Source: Desulfobulbaceae bacterium
GTDB taxonomy: Bacteria; Desulfobacterota; Desulfobulbia; Desulfobulbales; Desulfocapsaceae
NCBI GenBank assembly: GCA_024227155.1
Contig: JAAELB010000425.1
Location: 1 to 58,939, forward strand
DNA: 58,939 nt
Direction: 5' to 3'
The notes beneath the pieces are model-generated. The model had not been told where the DNA came from. It was given only the letters and a program-made list of their open reading frames with translations, and ran no database searches. This document shows, in pieces, positions 49,934 to 58,935 of the stretch. Made by a program: the position numbers and the translations under genes. The first letter of the stretch is position 1. Every line of letters starts with the position of its first letter.

Positions 49934-50251
49934 TTAATAAATTGAGAGAATTGTACCTAAGCGTTCCTGGTCGGCAGGGGAGGTGTCGGTGAACTGAATT
50001 CCTACACCATTTTTATCTGTTCTTGCAATAACTCCAGTAAAATACATAGTTTCTGTCTTGAGCCCTTCTCCGACTGTTAATTTTAATTTACACTTTTCAC
50101 CAATCGTTAAAGTACCATCAAATGGGAAATAACACCCTCCAAGGCTAAGGTCAAGGATTGACCCGGAATGGTTCATCTCAGCTTCGAATAAATATAGGCT
50201 TGCGGGCAATTCAAGCTGGATACGGGCAAAAGCTCTTCTTTCTCTTCTCAA
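49934..50251 (-). CDS. Single-domain PilZ protein
   Basis: 105 residues. c-di-GMP-binding motifs RRAFAR (RxxxR, residues 5-10) and DLSLGGC (DxSxxG) are both intact, so it should bind c-di-GMP. It starts at TTG with GAGG seven bases upstream. It lies 30 bp after the hybrid-kinase gene end and is probably in the same transcript. Confidence 0.8.
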   Translation of the reverse strand: MRRERRAFARIQLELPASLYLFEAEMNHSGSILDLSLGGCYFPFDGTLTIGEKCKLKLTVGEGLKTETMYFTGVIARTDKNGVGIQFTDTSPADQERLGTILSIY

Positions 50252-50281
50252 TTGTTGACCTCTATTTCACAGTGGATCAAG

Positions 50282-52201
50282 TTAGTTGTCACCGGTAAGC
50301 GAACTTCTAATGGAGTTGCTCAAATTGGAAATTGTGATTGGTTTTTCAAGAAAAAACGACACTCCCAGAGCTCTGGTCTTTTCAATCTCATCTCTTTTGG
50401 CGTAGCCGCTGATTATGATTGTCTTCTGCTTGGGGTTATCTTCCCGTATGACCTCCAGGGTTTCTCTGCCGTTGAGGCCATCGCCCATAATCATATCAAG
50501 CAGGATTAGATCCACCGGCTGGGATTTTAAAAACTCCAGCCCCTTCTCCCCACTTGTAACGGAATGGGTTTGGTATCCCAGCTTCGACAGTGATTCTTCG
50601 AGGATCTGGTTCTGTTCAGCCTGATCATCAATGATAAGAATTGTTTCACCGTCTCCCTTTTTCAGAGTCTTTTGGGGGCTGGTGGTAATGGCGCATGTTT
50701 CATCTTTTGTTGCGGGCAGGTAAATTTCGAACACAGCACCAGGTTTATTATCTTTAAGCTCGACCCAGCCGTTATGTTCCTGAACTATATTCCAGACGAT
50801 AGATAATCCTAAACCACTGCCACTTTTGCCCATCATTTTAGTGGTGTAAAACGGGTCAAAAATATGTTCTGCATCGGTGTGATTGATCCCGGGGCCATTA
50901 TCTGAGACCACGAGTTTTACATGATCGGTACCCACTTCATTATCACTATTTGACTGGAGGGGATGGGAGAAAAGACAATTTTCCGTACAGACATTGATGG
51001 TACCGCCTTCCTGGATCGCTTCGAGGGCATTGCCGATGAGGTTGAGAAGTAGCTTGTGTATATGTGGTGGTGAACAGCAGGTGTGAAGGATATTTTTTTC
51101 CAGCCTTGTTTGAACGGTAACGTTGGAGTAGGTTGCCAGTCTTTCACAGTGCTCAAGTGAATTGAGGTATCTGAGTACTATTTCATTGGGGTTTTCAGCG
51201 GTCTTTGGTTGCTCTTTTCCTCTAGTGATGGTGACAAGGTCCGATACCACGGCGGCTGCTCGTTTGCCAGCTTCCTGAATCTTCTGTATTTGTCGATAGT
51301 ATTTATCCGATTTGCTCATCTGCAGGAGTAGCAGGTCCGGGTAACTGACAATGCCCGAGAGGATGTTGTTCAAATCATGGGCGATTGATCCTGCCATTAA
51401 ACCCAGGGCATTTAATTTACTTGCGGAGGCCAGTTTATTCTGTAAAGCAAGCTTTTCTTCTTCCGCTATTACTCTTTCTGAAATGTCTCTGATAACACAA
51501 ACTCTACGTTTTTTATCAAGGTAGGTAATGGAGCGAGATTTAGCTTCAATGGGTATCTCTGTCCCATCTTTTTTTATAGCATATGCTGTGCAACTCCCCT
51601 CAATACCGCACATAATGAGTTTGCTGGCCTCGTCCGAGGTGGAGTCTGCAATAATTTGCTCAAGGGTTACACCGCGTGCCAGGTCCTCTGAGGTGTATCC
51701 CAGAATTTTTTCCAACTGCTTGTTGGCTTCTATAATTTTGCCATTGCGATGGATAACAATGCATTCCCAGGCAACATTGGAGAGGACCTGAAATCTCTGT
51801 TCACTTGTCTGCAGGTCTTGTTTCAGTCTGGAGTGGCGCTCAGCTTTTTCGAGGGTTTTTAGCAGGAGTTCATGATCAAGGGGCTTACTGAGGAAATCAT
51901 AAGCCCCATGCTTCATCGCCTTCACCGCAGTTTCCACGGTGTTATTACCTGTCAGCATAATAACTGTGGTGGCGGAATATTTGGTGTTAATTACTTTTAC
52001 AATGTCACAGCCGGACATGTCCGGCAGGCCAACGTCGATTAAGGCTATTTCAAAAGTGTGTTTGTCCAGCATTTCAAGCGCATCTGCCCCGTTGTATGCC
52101 TTCAGACAGGTGTAATTGAAATGGTTGAGAATGCTTTCCAGGCTGTCGATAAAACGGGGTTCATCGTCCACTAGAAGTAATTTGCATTTTTTAATTTTCA
52201 T
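50282..52201 (-). CDS. Hybrid sensor kinase: receiver-PAS-HisKA-HATPase-receiver
   Basis: 639 residues. Receiver with Asp56 in ALIDVGLPD and late Lys-Pro (SKPLDH), PAS (about 125-240), HisKA with the phospho-His in SIAHDLNNIL, HATPase with KSGSGLGLSIV, and a second receiver with Asp in LILLDMIMGD and EKPI. I start it at the ATG at 52201, overlapping the previous stop as ATGA, not at the upstream 52285. No membrane segment, so cytoplasmic. Its own signal comes through the first receiver, which suggests that another kinase, perhaps the adjacent HDOD kinase, drives it. Confidence 0.9.
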   Translation of the reverse strand: MKIKKCKLLLVDDEPRFIDSLESILNHFNYTCLKAYNGADALEMLDKHTFEIALIDVGLPDMSGCDIVKVINTKYSATTVIMLTGNNTVETAVKAMKHGAYDFLSKPLDHELLLKTLEKAERHSRLKQDLQTSEQRFQVLSNVAWECIVIHRNGKIIEANKQLEKILGYTSEDLARGVTLEQIIADSTSDEASKLIMCGIEGSCTAYAIKKDGTEIPIEAKSRSITYLDKKRRVCVIRDISERVIAEEEKLALQNKLASASKLNALGLMAGSIAHDLNNILSGIVSYPDLLLLQMSKSDKYYRQIQKIQEAGKRAAAVVSDLVTITRGKEQPKTAENPNEIVLRYLNSLEHCERLATYSNVTVQTRLEKNILHTCCSPPHIHKLLLNLIGNALEAIQEGGTINVCTENCLFSHPLQSNSDNEVGTDHVKLVVSDNGPGINHTDAEHIFDPFYTTKMMGKSGSGLGLSIVWNIVQEHNGWVELKDNKPGAVFEIYLPATKDETCAITTSPQKTLKKGDGETILIIDDQAEQNQILEESLSKLGYQTHSVTSGEKGLEFLKSQPVDLILLDMIMGDGLNGRETLEVIREDNPKQKTIIISGYAKRDEIEKTRALGVSFFLEKPITISNLSNSIRSSLTGDN

Positions 52202-54363
52202 GTCAGGTCGCTTAGGGGTGTGTCGCCCTTTGTGATCGGAAGGATTATTGTGAAGGTTGTTCCTTTTGTTTTCGTACTGTTGCAAGATAGTTCTCCTCCA
52301 ATATCGCTGACAATTTTATTGATTATAGAGAGTCCAAGCCCTGAGTGTCCATTTTGTTTCGTTGTGATAAACGGTTTATAAAGATTGTTTTTAACAGCAT
52401 CAGGAAGCCCTGGACCTGTGTCAGAAATAATGATTTCAACACCACTATTACCTCCTGGCTCATCCTCTGAGTGTTTTTTTGTTCTCACCATAACTCTACC
52501 TCCGTCTTCCATAGCTTCCGCCGCATTTTTCAGCAAGTTGATCAAAACCTGCTTTATGGCGTCTCTGGATGTTGTTATCAGAGGAACATCTGAGCCGGGG
52601 ATGAAAGATAGGGAAAGATCGGGGCGTGCAAACAGGGAGGACTTTACAAGCTGGATCAGGGTTGATATGAGCTTGTTTATATCAATCTGTTCAAATTTTG
52701 AGAAAGGGGCCTGGGAAAACATCTGCATCTGACTGACCATGCCTGAGATACGTTTGATCTCTTCGTCTATGATGCCGATGTCACCAAGGATCTCATGTTC
52801 CTCTGGCAATTTGAACCTCATGCCAACCAGGTAGTTGCTAATAATGCCCAACGGGTTGTTTATTTCGTGGGCGAATTTCCTGGCTGTCATGGAAATGGCA
52901 TCCATTCTTTCTGTGTGTAGTTCTTTGGCTCTTTTTCTCTTTTCGAATTCTAAGTGCAGGCAGAGTGCTAACTGCTGAACCAGACTACCTAAAAGATTGG
53001 TGACATGGTCGGGAAGGGGGCACGACTCCTGTGGTAAGCCAAGCAGTACAACCCCAACTGCTTTGCCCTTTATCGATAAACGAAGTGGAAGCGCCGCGCT
53101 GCTTTTGAAGATGGAAAGAATCTGCTGGTCGGCAAGGTTGCTGTCTTTTCCTGCCTGTATTAGATGCTCCTTTGGGTGGGGATTAAAATATGTTTTTGCT
53201 ATCTGGCTGGAACTTTTCTCCAGGGGCAGGGTGAGGCCGCTACACGTACTGTGTAGCGGGTTTTGACTGGATGTCTGTCCGTTGAAAAATAAATTTTTTT
53301 CGTCGGGCAAAAAAAAGAGCACCTTGTCAAAGTTGCATAGGATATTGATTGATCTTTCAAAGGCTGAAAACATTTCATCAACACTGTTTGCCTGGACAAG
53401 TTCTGTCAAAAATGAAGTCAATAATGAAATGTTTTGAACACGGCTTATAATTGTTTTTTCTGCTGTTTGTGTCGTGTCTTTTTCTGTTTCCCTGTGCTCT
53501 TTTTTGTTAAATCCTGTAGATACGACGATCCCCATGCTCGCTGCCATCGCATCAACTTCTTCACTGCCATTTTCGACTATTTCATCAAGGTCATTTTGGC
53601 CCATTCTGAAAAGGTCACTACATGCATCGCAGGTGTAGTTAAGCTCCATATAATTTTGGGTTAACTGATTGGCGGCATAGATGATTTTAACCAGTGGGAA
53701 CGCTTCCTTAATCAGTGTAATAGGGGCATGATGGTACTGGATGGCATCGGCAATTAGAGGGTTGAGATTCCATGTCCGAACGAGCCAGGCTCCTGCCTCA
53801 CTATGGTTAATACCAAAGTACTGTTCCTCCAGTGCTAAAAGATCTACACCGAGCTGCTTTTGTGCTGTTATTGCACCATATTCCTCTCTAAAAGTGGAGG
53901 CTAAAATGAGTTGACCTATATTGTGCAACAGGCCTCCAAGATATGCCTCGTCACTTTTTGTAGCCCCGGTCTTTTCCGCAATATGTTTAGCTGTTGAAGC
54001 ACACATAAGTGATTGCCACCAGAAGAGGGCAGGTCGGAGGTTTCCTGCACTTTGTTGCCGCTTTGAACTAAAAACCTGATGGACCGACATTGTTACAGCA
54101 AGGTTTTTAATTGTATTTGCACCGAGATATATTACAGCCTGATCTATGGAGGAGAATGAGTGACGAAAACCGTAATATGCAGAGTTCACCAGCTGTAAGA
54201 TTTTAGCACTAAGGGCCGGGTCGTGGCTGACAATCTCAGAAATTTCGGACAGCGGTGTATCTTCGTTGTCGCAGGCGGACAACAATTTCAGCAGAACTTC
54301 GGGAAGAGTCGGAATATTTCCGGCATCTTTAATTTTGGAATAAACAATATCCTTACTGATCAT
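52198..54363 (-). CDS. HDOD-GAF-histidine kinase
   Basis: 721 residues, cytoplasmic. An N-terminal HDOD domain (PTLPEVLLKLLSACDNED to about 205, with LGGLLHNIGQL), a GAF-like region (about 325-475), then HisKA with KFAHEINNPLG (phospho-His near 498) and HATPase (VIISDTGPGLP, GHSGLGLSIINKI). HDOD proteins are putative signalling scaffolds related to HD hydrolases; a full kinase behind one is uncommon. It overlaps the hybrid kinase by four bases, which suggests a joint pathway. Confidence 0.88.
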   Translation of the reverse strand: MISKDIVYSKIKDAGNIPTLPEVLLKLLSACDNEDTPLSEISEIVSHDPALSAKILQLVNSAYYGFRHSFSSIDQAVIYLGANTIKNLAVTMSVHQVFSSKRQQSAGNLRPALFWWQSLMCASTAKHIAEKTGATKSDEAYLGGLLHNIGQLILASTFREEYGAITAQKQLGVDLLALEEQYFGINHSEAGAWLVRTWNLNPLIADAIQYHHAPITLIKEAFPLVKIIYAANQLTQNYMELNYTCDACSDLFRMGQNDLDEIVENGSEEVDAMAASMGIVVSTGFNKKEHRETEKDTTQTAEKTIISRVQNISLLTSFLTELVQANSVDEMFSAFERSINILCNFDKVLFFLPDEKNLFFNGQTSSQNPLHSTCSGLTLPLEKSSSQIAKTYFNPHPKEHLIQAGKDSNLADQQILSIFKSSAALPLRLSIKGKAVGVVLLGLPQESCPLPDHVTNLLGSLVQQLALCLHLEFEKRKRAKELHTERMDAISMTARKFAHEINNPLGIISNYLVGMRFKLPEEHEILGDIGIIDEEIKRISGMVSQMQMFSQAPFSKFEQIDINKLISTLIQLVKSSLFARPDLSLSFIPGSDVPLITTSRDAIKQVLINLLKNAAEAMEDGGRVMVRTKKHSEDEPGGNSGVEIIISDTGPGLPDAVKNNLYKPFITTKQNGHSGLGLSIINKIVSDIGGELSCNSTKTKGTTFTIILPITKGDTPLSDLT

Positions 54364-54655
54364 TTCTCCGGGTTGATCCTTTATGGTGGTGTAATTGTAA
54401 GGGGTACGTTAATAAAACGAACAACAGCACAGAAAAACATGTGGATGTTTATTGTATGGAAATGACAACAGTCTCCGTTTCTATAAACTACTAGCCGTTT
54501 GATACCATTATTCCGAAAATTTTCAATCGTTATTTACTGTTTTGATGGAATTGACAACTTATATTTATATCCCTGACTTGTGAGTGTATCTTGTTGGGTT
54601 TTGGGAATAACTCTTGGAATAAGGAAGGGGAAAAATGGCAGACTCTATTGTTGGA

Positions 54656-56941
54656 TTAGGTTAAGGGCAGGGCAGTGGCTACCTGGGCAGCAAAATGGAG
54701 TAGCCGCTGCCTTACTGATTCAACTCCTGCAACTTCATCTTCTCCAACACCTGCTACGATTACGCCTCTGGATTTATCTGTACAGCGAAGAGGTATAGAG
54801 ACGAGCAATTCAGACTCAAGAACGTTCAGCAGCTGCTGGTCGACGAGAACTTTGATCTCTTCATGGCGGGCTATATTTATAGTACCGTTGTAGAAGGTTT
54901 GAGTAATCACACTGTTATCGTAGCATAGGGGAATTTGAAGATCAGCTGTTAAAGCAGGGTGAAGAGTTGGAGGATTACCGGTACCAATTAAGCGGTCGTT
55001 CTGCTGTGGATCCGGCAGGAGGCAGATCGTCTTCCTTAGTCCAAAAAGTAGATCTAAGCCACGATATATATGTTGGGTCAGATCATCTGGTAGCGTTGCA
55101 GGGATGTTCGCCTGGATCATTATCAGCTCAGCTGCAGAGGATTTTAACAGATTTATAGCCGCAAGGGCCATGTCGCTATTGTTTGTCTCTCCTGAAGGGA
55201 TATTAAAAAGTTCAGTTGTGCTGTCTACCTTCTTTTTCACCTCTTTTTGTCGTTGCAAAATTTCAAGGGCGGGTATTCCTGTAAGAGACTCGCCATATTG
55301 TGCGATTTCAGATGTTTCCCGGGAAGATGCGCTGCATAGCTGATTTGCCAGGTACACCAGTCTGGTTGAGGGGAGAGCGGTTTCAATTACTTTTCTGTCA
55401 ACCAGGTGATAGCGGGACCCATCAACAGTATAGCTGTTGAAATTATATTTTTGCAGGATTTTTGCGCCTTGTTCCGCATGGTCTCTGGCAAAGAAATTAA
55501 GCTCAGCTTCAGGGAGTTCTTCATCTTCCCGGGGGAAGTCCGGAAAGAGCACATAAAATCCCGGGGCAATGGATTGGAGAGCTAACCTGCCGATATTGTG
55601 AAGTAAGGCAGAAAGAAACACTTCTTCGAGGGCAGGGTAGTTGATATTTTCCGCTAAGGATTTGGCGAGTAGTGCACATGAATAACTATGGTGCCAGAGT
55701 TTTACTAAGAAGATATTTGATTCTGCATCCTGTGTTGATAATGCCGCCTGAGTAGCACTCGTCTGGAGCCATTTTGAAACAATGTCCACCCCAAGAATAT
55801 CGATGATATGGCCGATATCGACAGGGGCAACCTGTTTGTCTGGGTGTGTGGCGTGAAACAATTGTTTGACTTTAATTGTTAACACCGGGTCACATGAGAT
55901 GATTTTTAGCATTTCTCCATGGCATAATTGTCCTTTGGAGAGCTGGTGCAGAGTGTGGCAAAAGAGCTGGCAAGGAGAAGATAGGGCAGCAAACTCCATT
56001 GAGTCTAATGCTGTCAGGATCTCCTCGCTGGCGGAGATTAGTTGGGGCGAGTTGCCAGTGGATGTCTTTTCGGCTTTTACTCCAACGGGCAATGGTTCCC
56101 TTTCCTGGTTGGCTGAAGTGCTACTCGTAACTGGTTGATCTGCGCTGATATGCTTAAAATAACGTGTCCAGAAGTCGTTAAAATTTTTCTCATCTTCCGT
56201 GTCGGTTTCATTGCCAATGAGATTGATGACCATGGCCCTGATGCATTGTGAAGCAATGGTCTCAGGGTAGAGGGTGAGGACTGGTTTTTGCTTTGCCACC
56301 GCCTTTTCAATGTTTGGGTCATGGAGTACTGCTCCTATGGGAGTTAAATGAACAGCAAGATGCTTGTCCGCGACTGATTTGAAATGGAGGTATGTCTCCC
56401 GCGACTTGGGGATAGTGGTGCACTTGTTGACTACGATCCGTACTGATCCTTTATATTTGTTGAGTGCTAACACTTTAAGCAGTCCATAAGCGTCTGTTAG
56501 AGAGGTTGCTTCGGAGGTAATGATCAGAACGGTTTCCTCAGCGGCGAGACATAAAGAAATGACATTTTTGGAGATACCGGAGGAGGTGTCTATGAGAAAG
56601 TGGTCGTACCCGGTCAGGCTGTTAAAACCCTTTACAAGGTGTGCTATCCGTACGGCACCCAGATTAGCCATTTCCTCGATCCCTGAACTTCCGGGGATAA
56701 TATCAAAGCCAAATTCTGTTGAAACTATAATATCTTCCAGCTTTTCGCCTTTGAAAACAAAGTCGTCGAGACTCTTTTCCGGGTGGATTCCAAGGAGAAT
56801 ATTGGCATTTGCAAGTCCAAGGTCTGCGTCGAAGAGACAGGTCCTGTAGCCTCGTCTGGCCAGTTCTACGGCGGTATTTACGCTGATGTTGGTTTTTCCA
56901 ACACCGCCTTTCCCGCTTGTAATGACGATAACTTTTGTCAT
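54656..56941 (-). CDS. MinD/FlhG-like ATPase fused to HDOD and GAF-like domains
   Basis: About 761 residues. The N-terminal 270 are a deviant-Walker ATPase: SGKGGVGKT, LFDADLGLANANILLG, the DTSSG switch and FLIDTSSGISKN. About 300-550 is an HDOD domain (VFLSALLHNIGRLAL). The last 170 residues form a GAF-like domain like that of the neighbouring HDOD kinase. MinD/FlhG/ParA ATPases position flagella, chemosensors or plasmids. I start it at ATG 56941 (MTKVIVITS); 56968 is also open. A polar positioning or switching role is an inference. Separated from the HDOD kinase by 292 bp. Confidence 0.88.
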   Translation of the reverse strand: MTKVIVITSGKGGVGKTNISVNTAVELARRGYRTCLFDADLGLANANILLGIHPEKSLDDFVFKGEKLEDIIVSTEFGFDIIPGSSGIEEMANLGAVRIAHLVKGFNSLTGYDHFLIDTSSGISKNVISLCLAAEETVLIITSEATSLTDAYGLLKVLALNKYKGSVRIVVNKCTTIPKSRETYLHFKSVADKHLAVHLTPIGAVLHDPNIEKAVAKQKPVLTLYPETIASQCIRAMVINLIGNETDTEDEKNFNDFWTRYFKHISADQPVTSSTSANQEREPLPVGVKAEKTSTGNSPQLISASEEILTALDSMEFAALSSPCQLFCHTLHQLSKGQLCHGEMLKIISCDPVLTIKVKQLFHATHPDKQVAPVDIGHIIDILGVDIVSKWLQTSATQAALSTQDAESNIFLVKLWHHSYSCALLAKSLAENINYPALEEVFLSALLHNIGRLALQSIAPGFYVLFPDFPREDEELPEAELNFFARDHAEQGAKILQKYNFNSYTVDGSRYHLVDRKVIETALPSTRLVYLANQLCSASSRETSEIAQYGESLTGIPALEILQRQKEVKKKVDSTTELFNIPSGETNNSDMALAAINLLKSSAAELIMIQANIPATLPDDLTQHIYRGLDLLFGLRKTICLLPDPQQNDRLIGTGNPPTLHPALTADLQIPLCYDNSVITQTFYNGTINIARHEEIKVLVDQQLLNVLESELLVSIPLRCTDKSRGVIVAGVGEDEVAGVESVRQRLLHFAAQVATALPLT

Positions 56942-57061
56942 CTTTAAATCTATTTTCCGTTGAGACACGACTACAGGGGGATTTTATTACACCTGAACTA
57001 TGCCTTGATTTTTCAACAATTATCCTCAGAAGTAAAGCCTTATATTTATTCATATAAAAAG

Positions 57062-57080
57062 CCTCCACTAAAAGTGGAGG
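57062..57080 (-). terminator. Orphan intrinsic-terminator-like hairpin
   Basis: CCTCCACT (57062-57069) pairs with AGTGGAGG (57073-57080), loop three bases. Read on the minus strand it is followed by CTTTTTATATG, a fair T-tract. No gene lies upstream of it on that strand within the gap, so it may insulate the MinD-HDOD gene or be a leftover of a lost gene. Confidence 0.5.
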
Positions 57081-57162
57081 TCCCTTAAAGGTTCTACCGA
57101 TCCAAGGTGGGGTGAATTAAGTCAAATGTTCAGAAGATAGCCTAGCCTCAAGGTAAGTCTGG

Positions 57163-57187
57163 ATTCCCGCTAAAAACATGCGGGAAT
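57163..57187. repeat. REP-like palindrome
   Basis: ATTCCCGC (57163-57170) pairs with GCGGGAAT (57180-57187) around a 9-base A-rich loop, the same core as the repeat at 26292-26319. Its surroundings (TCTGGATTCCCGC, GGGAATGAC) are those of widespread intergenic repeats. A smaller GCTCAGC-centred palindrome (CCCGCTCAGCGGG) is at 57343-57355. Confidence 0.65.
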
Positions 57188-57537
57188 GACAGCAGGGATG
57201 GCCGGCTTCGTCATACCCGAGGTAGTTATCGGCAGATAAGCGCAGCCTTCGATCCAGAAAATACCACCTGTTATTGAGGATGAATTCCCTGGCGGGAATA
57301 TTCTCATTTAATCACTCTCTTTAATTGGGCTTCTTGGGGCTTCCCGCTCAGCGGGAGGAGCTTCACTTCAAAACAATAAAATATTATTCACCACCTATGG
57401 AATCGGTACAGGTATAGAGGTTGGTTGAAAAAACTTGATCAAACTGTCGGTCCAAGTTAGGATTTTGTTAGAAGCAACTGCATAAAAGATAATCAGTAGT
57501 TTTCCTGTACGCTACAGTAAACAGACAAGGGAGAATT

Positions 57538-58008
57538 ATGAATATAGTCGCCAAAGACATAATGAACACTCGGTTTCATACCTTGGCCCCTGAAACTCCT
57601 GTGAATATGGCTGTAATGAAATTTAAGGAGGCAAGCCGGGAAGAAGGGCGGAAGGTTTTTGGTATGATGGTGTTGGACGAGGCTGGAAATCTTGTTGGCA
57701 TGCTCTCTATGTACGATATTCTTCTCTTTATGCGACCGAAGCATATTCATATCTGGGGAAGGATGGATGATATTGATATAGCGGGTCTAGTTGATATGGC
57801 ATGTGAAAAGACAGAGTCAATTCTTGTCGGTGATATCATGAGCCCTGAGGTCATCACAATAACCCCGGATACACATAAATTCACGATCCTCGATATAATG
57901 ATTAAAAAACATGTTCGAAGGATTCCGGTTGTCGAGGATGGCAAGTTACTTGGGATCGTCTATATTTCTGATCTGTTTTATGATGTTTTAGATCGGTTTG
58001 CTGGTTGA
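57538..58008 (+). CDS. Two-CBS-domain protein
   Basis: 156 residues, a CBS pair (Bateman module). First CBS: DIMNTRFHTLAPETPVNMAV to about 65; second: DIMSPEVITITPDTH to about 150, with IPVVEDGKLLGIVYISDL. Such modules bind adenine nucleotides. GGGAG precedes the ATG. It is nine bases upstream of a four-CBS gene and surely co-transcribed. Target unknown. Confidence 0.88.
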   Translation: MNIVAKDIMNTRFHTLAPETPVNMAVMKFKEASREEGRKVFGMMVLDEAGNLVGMLSMYDILLFMRPKHIHIWGRMDDIDIAGLVDMACEKTESILVGDIMSPEVITITPDTHKFTILDIMIKKHVRRIPVVEDGKLLGIVYISDLFYDVLDRFAG

Positions 58009-58017
58009 GAGGGCATC

Positions 58018-58935
58018 GTGAATAAATATGAGAAAAACACCTTAAGCGGCATCCTTGTCAGTCGGGCCATGCGCCGGCAGATTAATTGTGTCTCTACACA
58101 GACCTCGATATCAAATGCTATAAATATTCTTATTAAATTTAAAGTAAGTGGTCTTCTGGCAGTAGACAGCCATGGTCGTTCCATTGGTGTGTTGTCCAAA
58201 ACTGATGTGATGGGTGCTTATTATGCCGGATTACCCAAGGAGTCATCAGTAGAAGATGTGATGTCCTGCCCGCCTCTATTGTGCAGTACAGATGCCCCTC
58301 TGGAAAAGGCTCTTCAGCAGATGTGTGACAGTGGGGTGTATCGTCTCTATGTTGTTGATGCTTCAATGTGTAATGGTGCTGGTGTCCCGGAGGATGGGGC
58401 CATTGCTGTGGGAGCTCTCGCCTATCCTGATATAGTTGGTATACTTTATAAACACTGTTTTGAATGTGAACATAGTCATTTTAGGCAGCAGAAAGATGTA
58501 GCGGATGACTCTGTGAATAGGCAGTTGGTGGCGGATGTAATGACTGCGGGTGTCGAGGGTGTGTGTGTGGATGACTCGCTCTCCCATGTGATGGAGCAGC
58601 TTTCAATGTACCGCTTTGGAGCAATTCTGGTAAGAGACTTGGTCGATAGACCGGTTGGGGTTATCTCAAAAACAGATCTGGTGCTTGCCTATAAGCATGG
58701 AGTTGATCCCGCAGAGCGAGCAGAGAAAGTCATGTCCCAACCAGTTAAGCATTGCCTGGAAGGGGATCTTCTTGAGGAGGCGATCAGAAAAATGATCTTT
58801 TCTGATGTACACCGACTCTTTGTAAAAGGCAAAAATGAAGAAATAGTTGGCGTATTTTCCCTCACCGATGCGGCAAGGAACCGCTCAGGCTCCTGTAATG
58901 CCTGCATAAGCAGCAGGATCAAAATGGAAGTGTAG
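58018..58935 (+). CDS. Four-CBS-domain protein
   Basis: 305 residues from GTG 58018 (GAGAGG upstream) to the stop just before the window end. Four CBS motifs in two Bateman modules: VSRAMRRQINCVSTQTSI with GVLSKTDV, VEDVMSCPPLLCSTDAPL, VADVMTAGVEGVCVDDSL with GVISKTDL, and AEKVMSQPVKHCLEGDLL with GVFSLTDA. A linker with CFECEHSHF (about 148-156) could bind metal. A free-standing nucleotide sensor; with its neighbour it forms six CBS units. Confidence 0.88.
   Translation: MNKYEKNTLSGILVSRAMRRQINCVSTQTSISNAINILIKFKVSGLLAVDSHGRSIGVLSKTDVMGAYYAGLPKESSVEDVMSCPPLLCSTDAPLEKALQQMCDSGVYRLYVVDASMCNGAGVPEDGAIAVGALAYPDIVGILYKHCFECEHSHFRQQKDVADDSVNRQLVADVMTAGVEGVCVDDSLSHVMEQLSMYRFGAILVRDLVDRPVGVISKTDLVLAYKHGVDPAERAEKVMSQPVKHCLEGDLLEEAIRKMIFSDVHRLFVKGKNEEIVGVFSLTDAARNRSGSCNACISSRIKMEV

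Larger units (their letters stand above)
56942..57537. other. Gap between the MinD-HDOD gene and the CBS genes
   Basis: 596 bp between divergent genes. Holds a minus-strand terminator-like stem at 57062-57080, REP-like palindromes at 57163-57187 and 57342-57356, and a 17-base match in inverted orientation to 35097-35113 at about 57085-57105. No gene or RNA is recognised. It looks like repeat debris plus two divergent promoters. Confidence 0.55.

Noticed and set aside
54635-54664. Nine-codon frame with a strong ribosome site (GGAAGGGG) reading MADSIVGLG
   Set aside because: Too short and overlaps the 3' end of the MinD-HDOD gene; no evidence of translation. Possibly a broken gene start.
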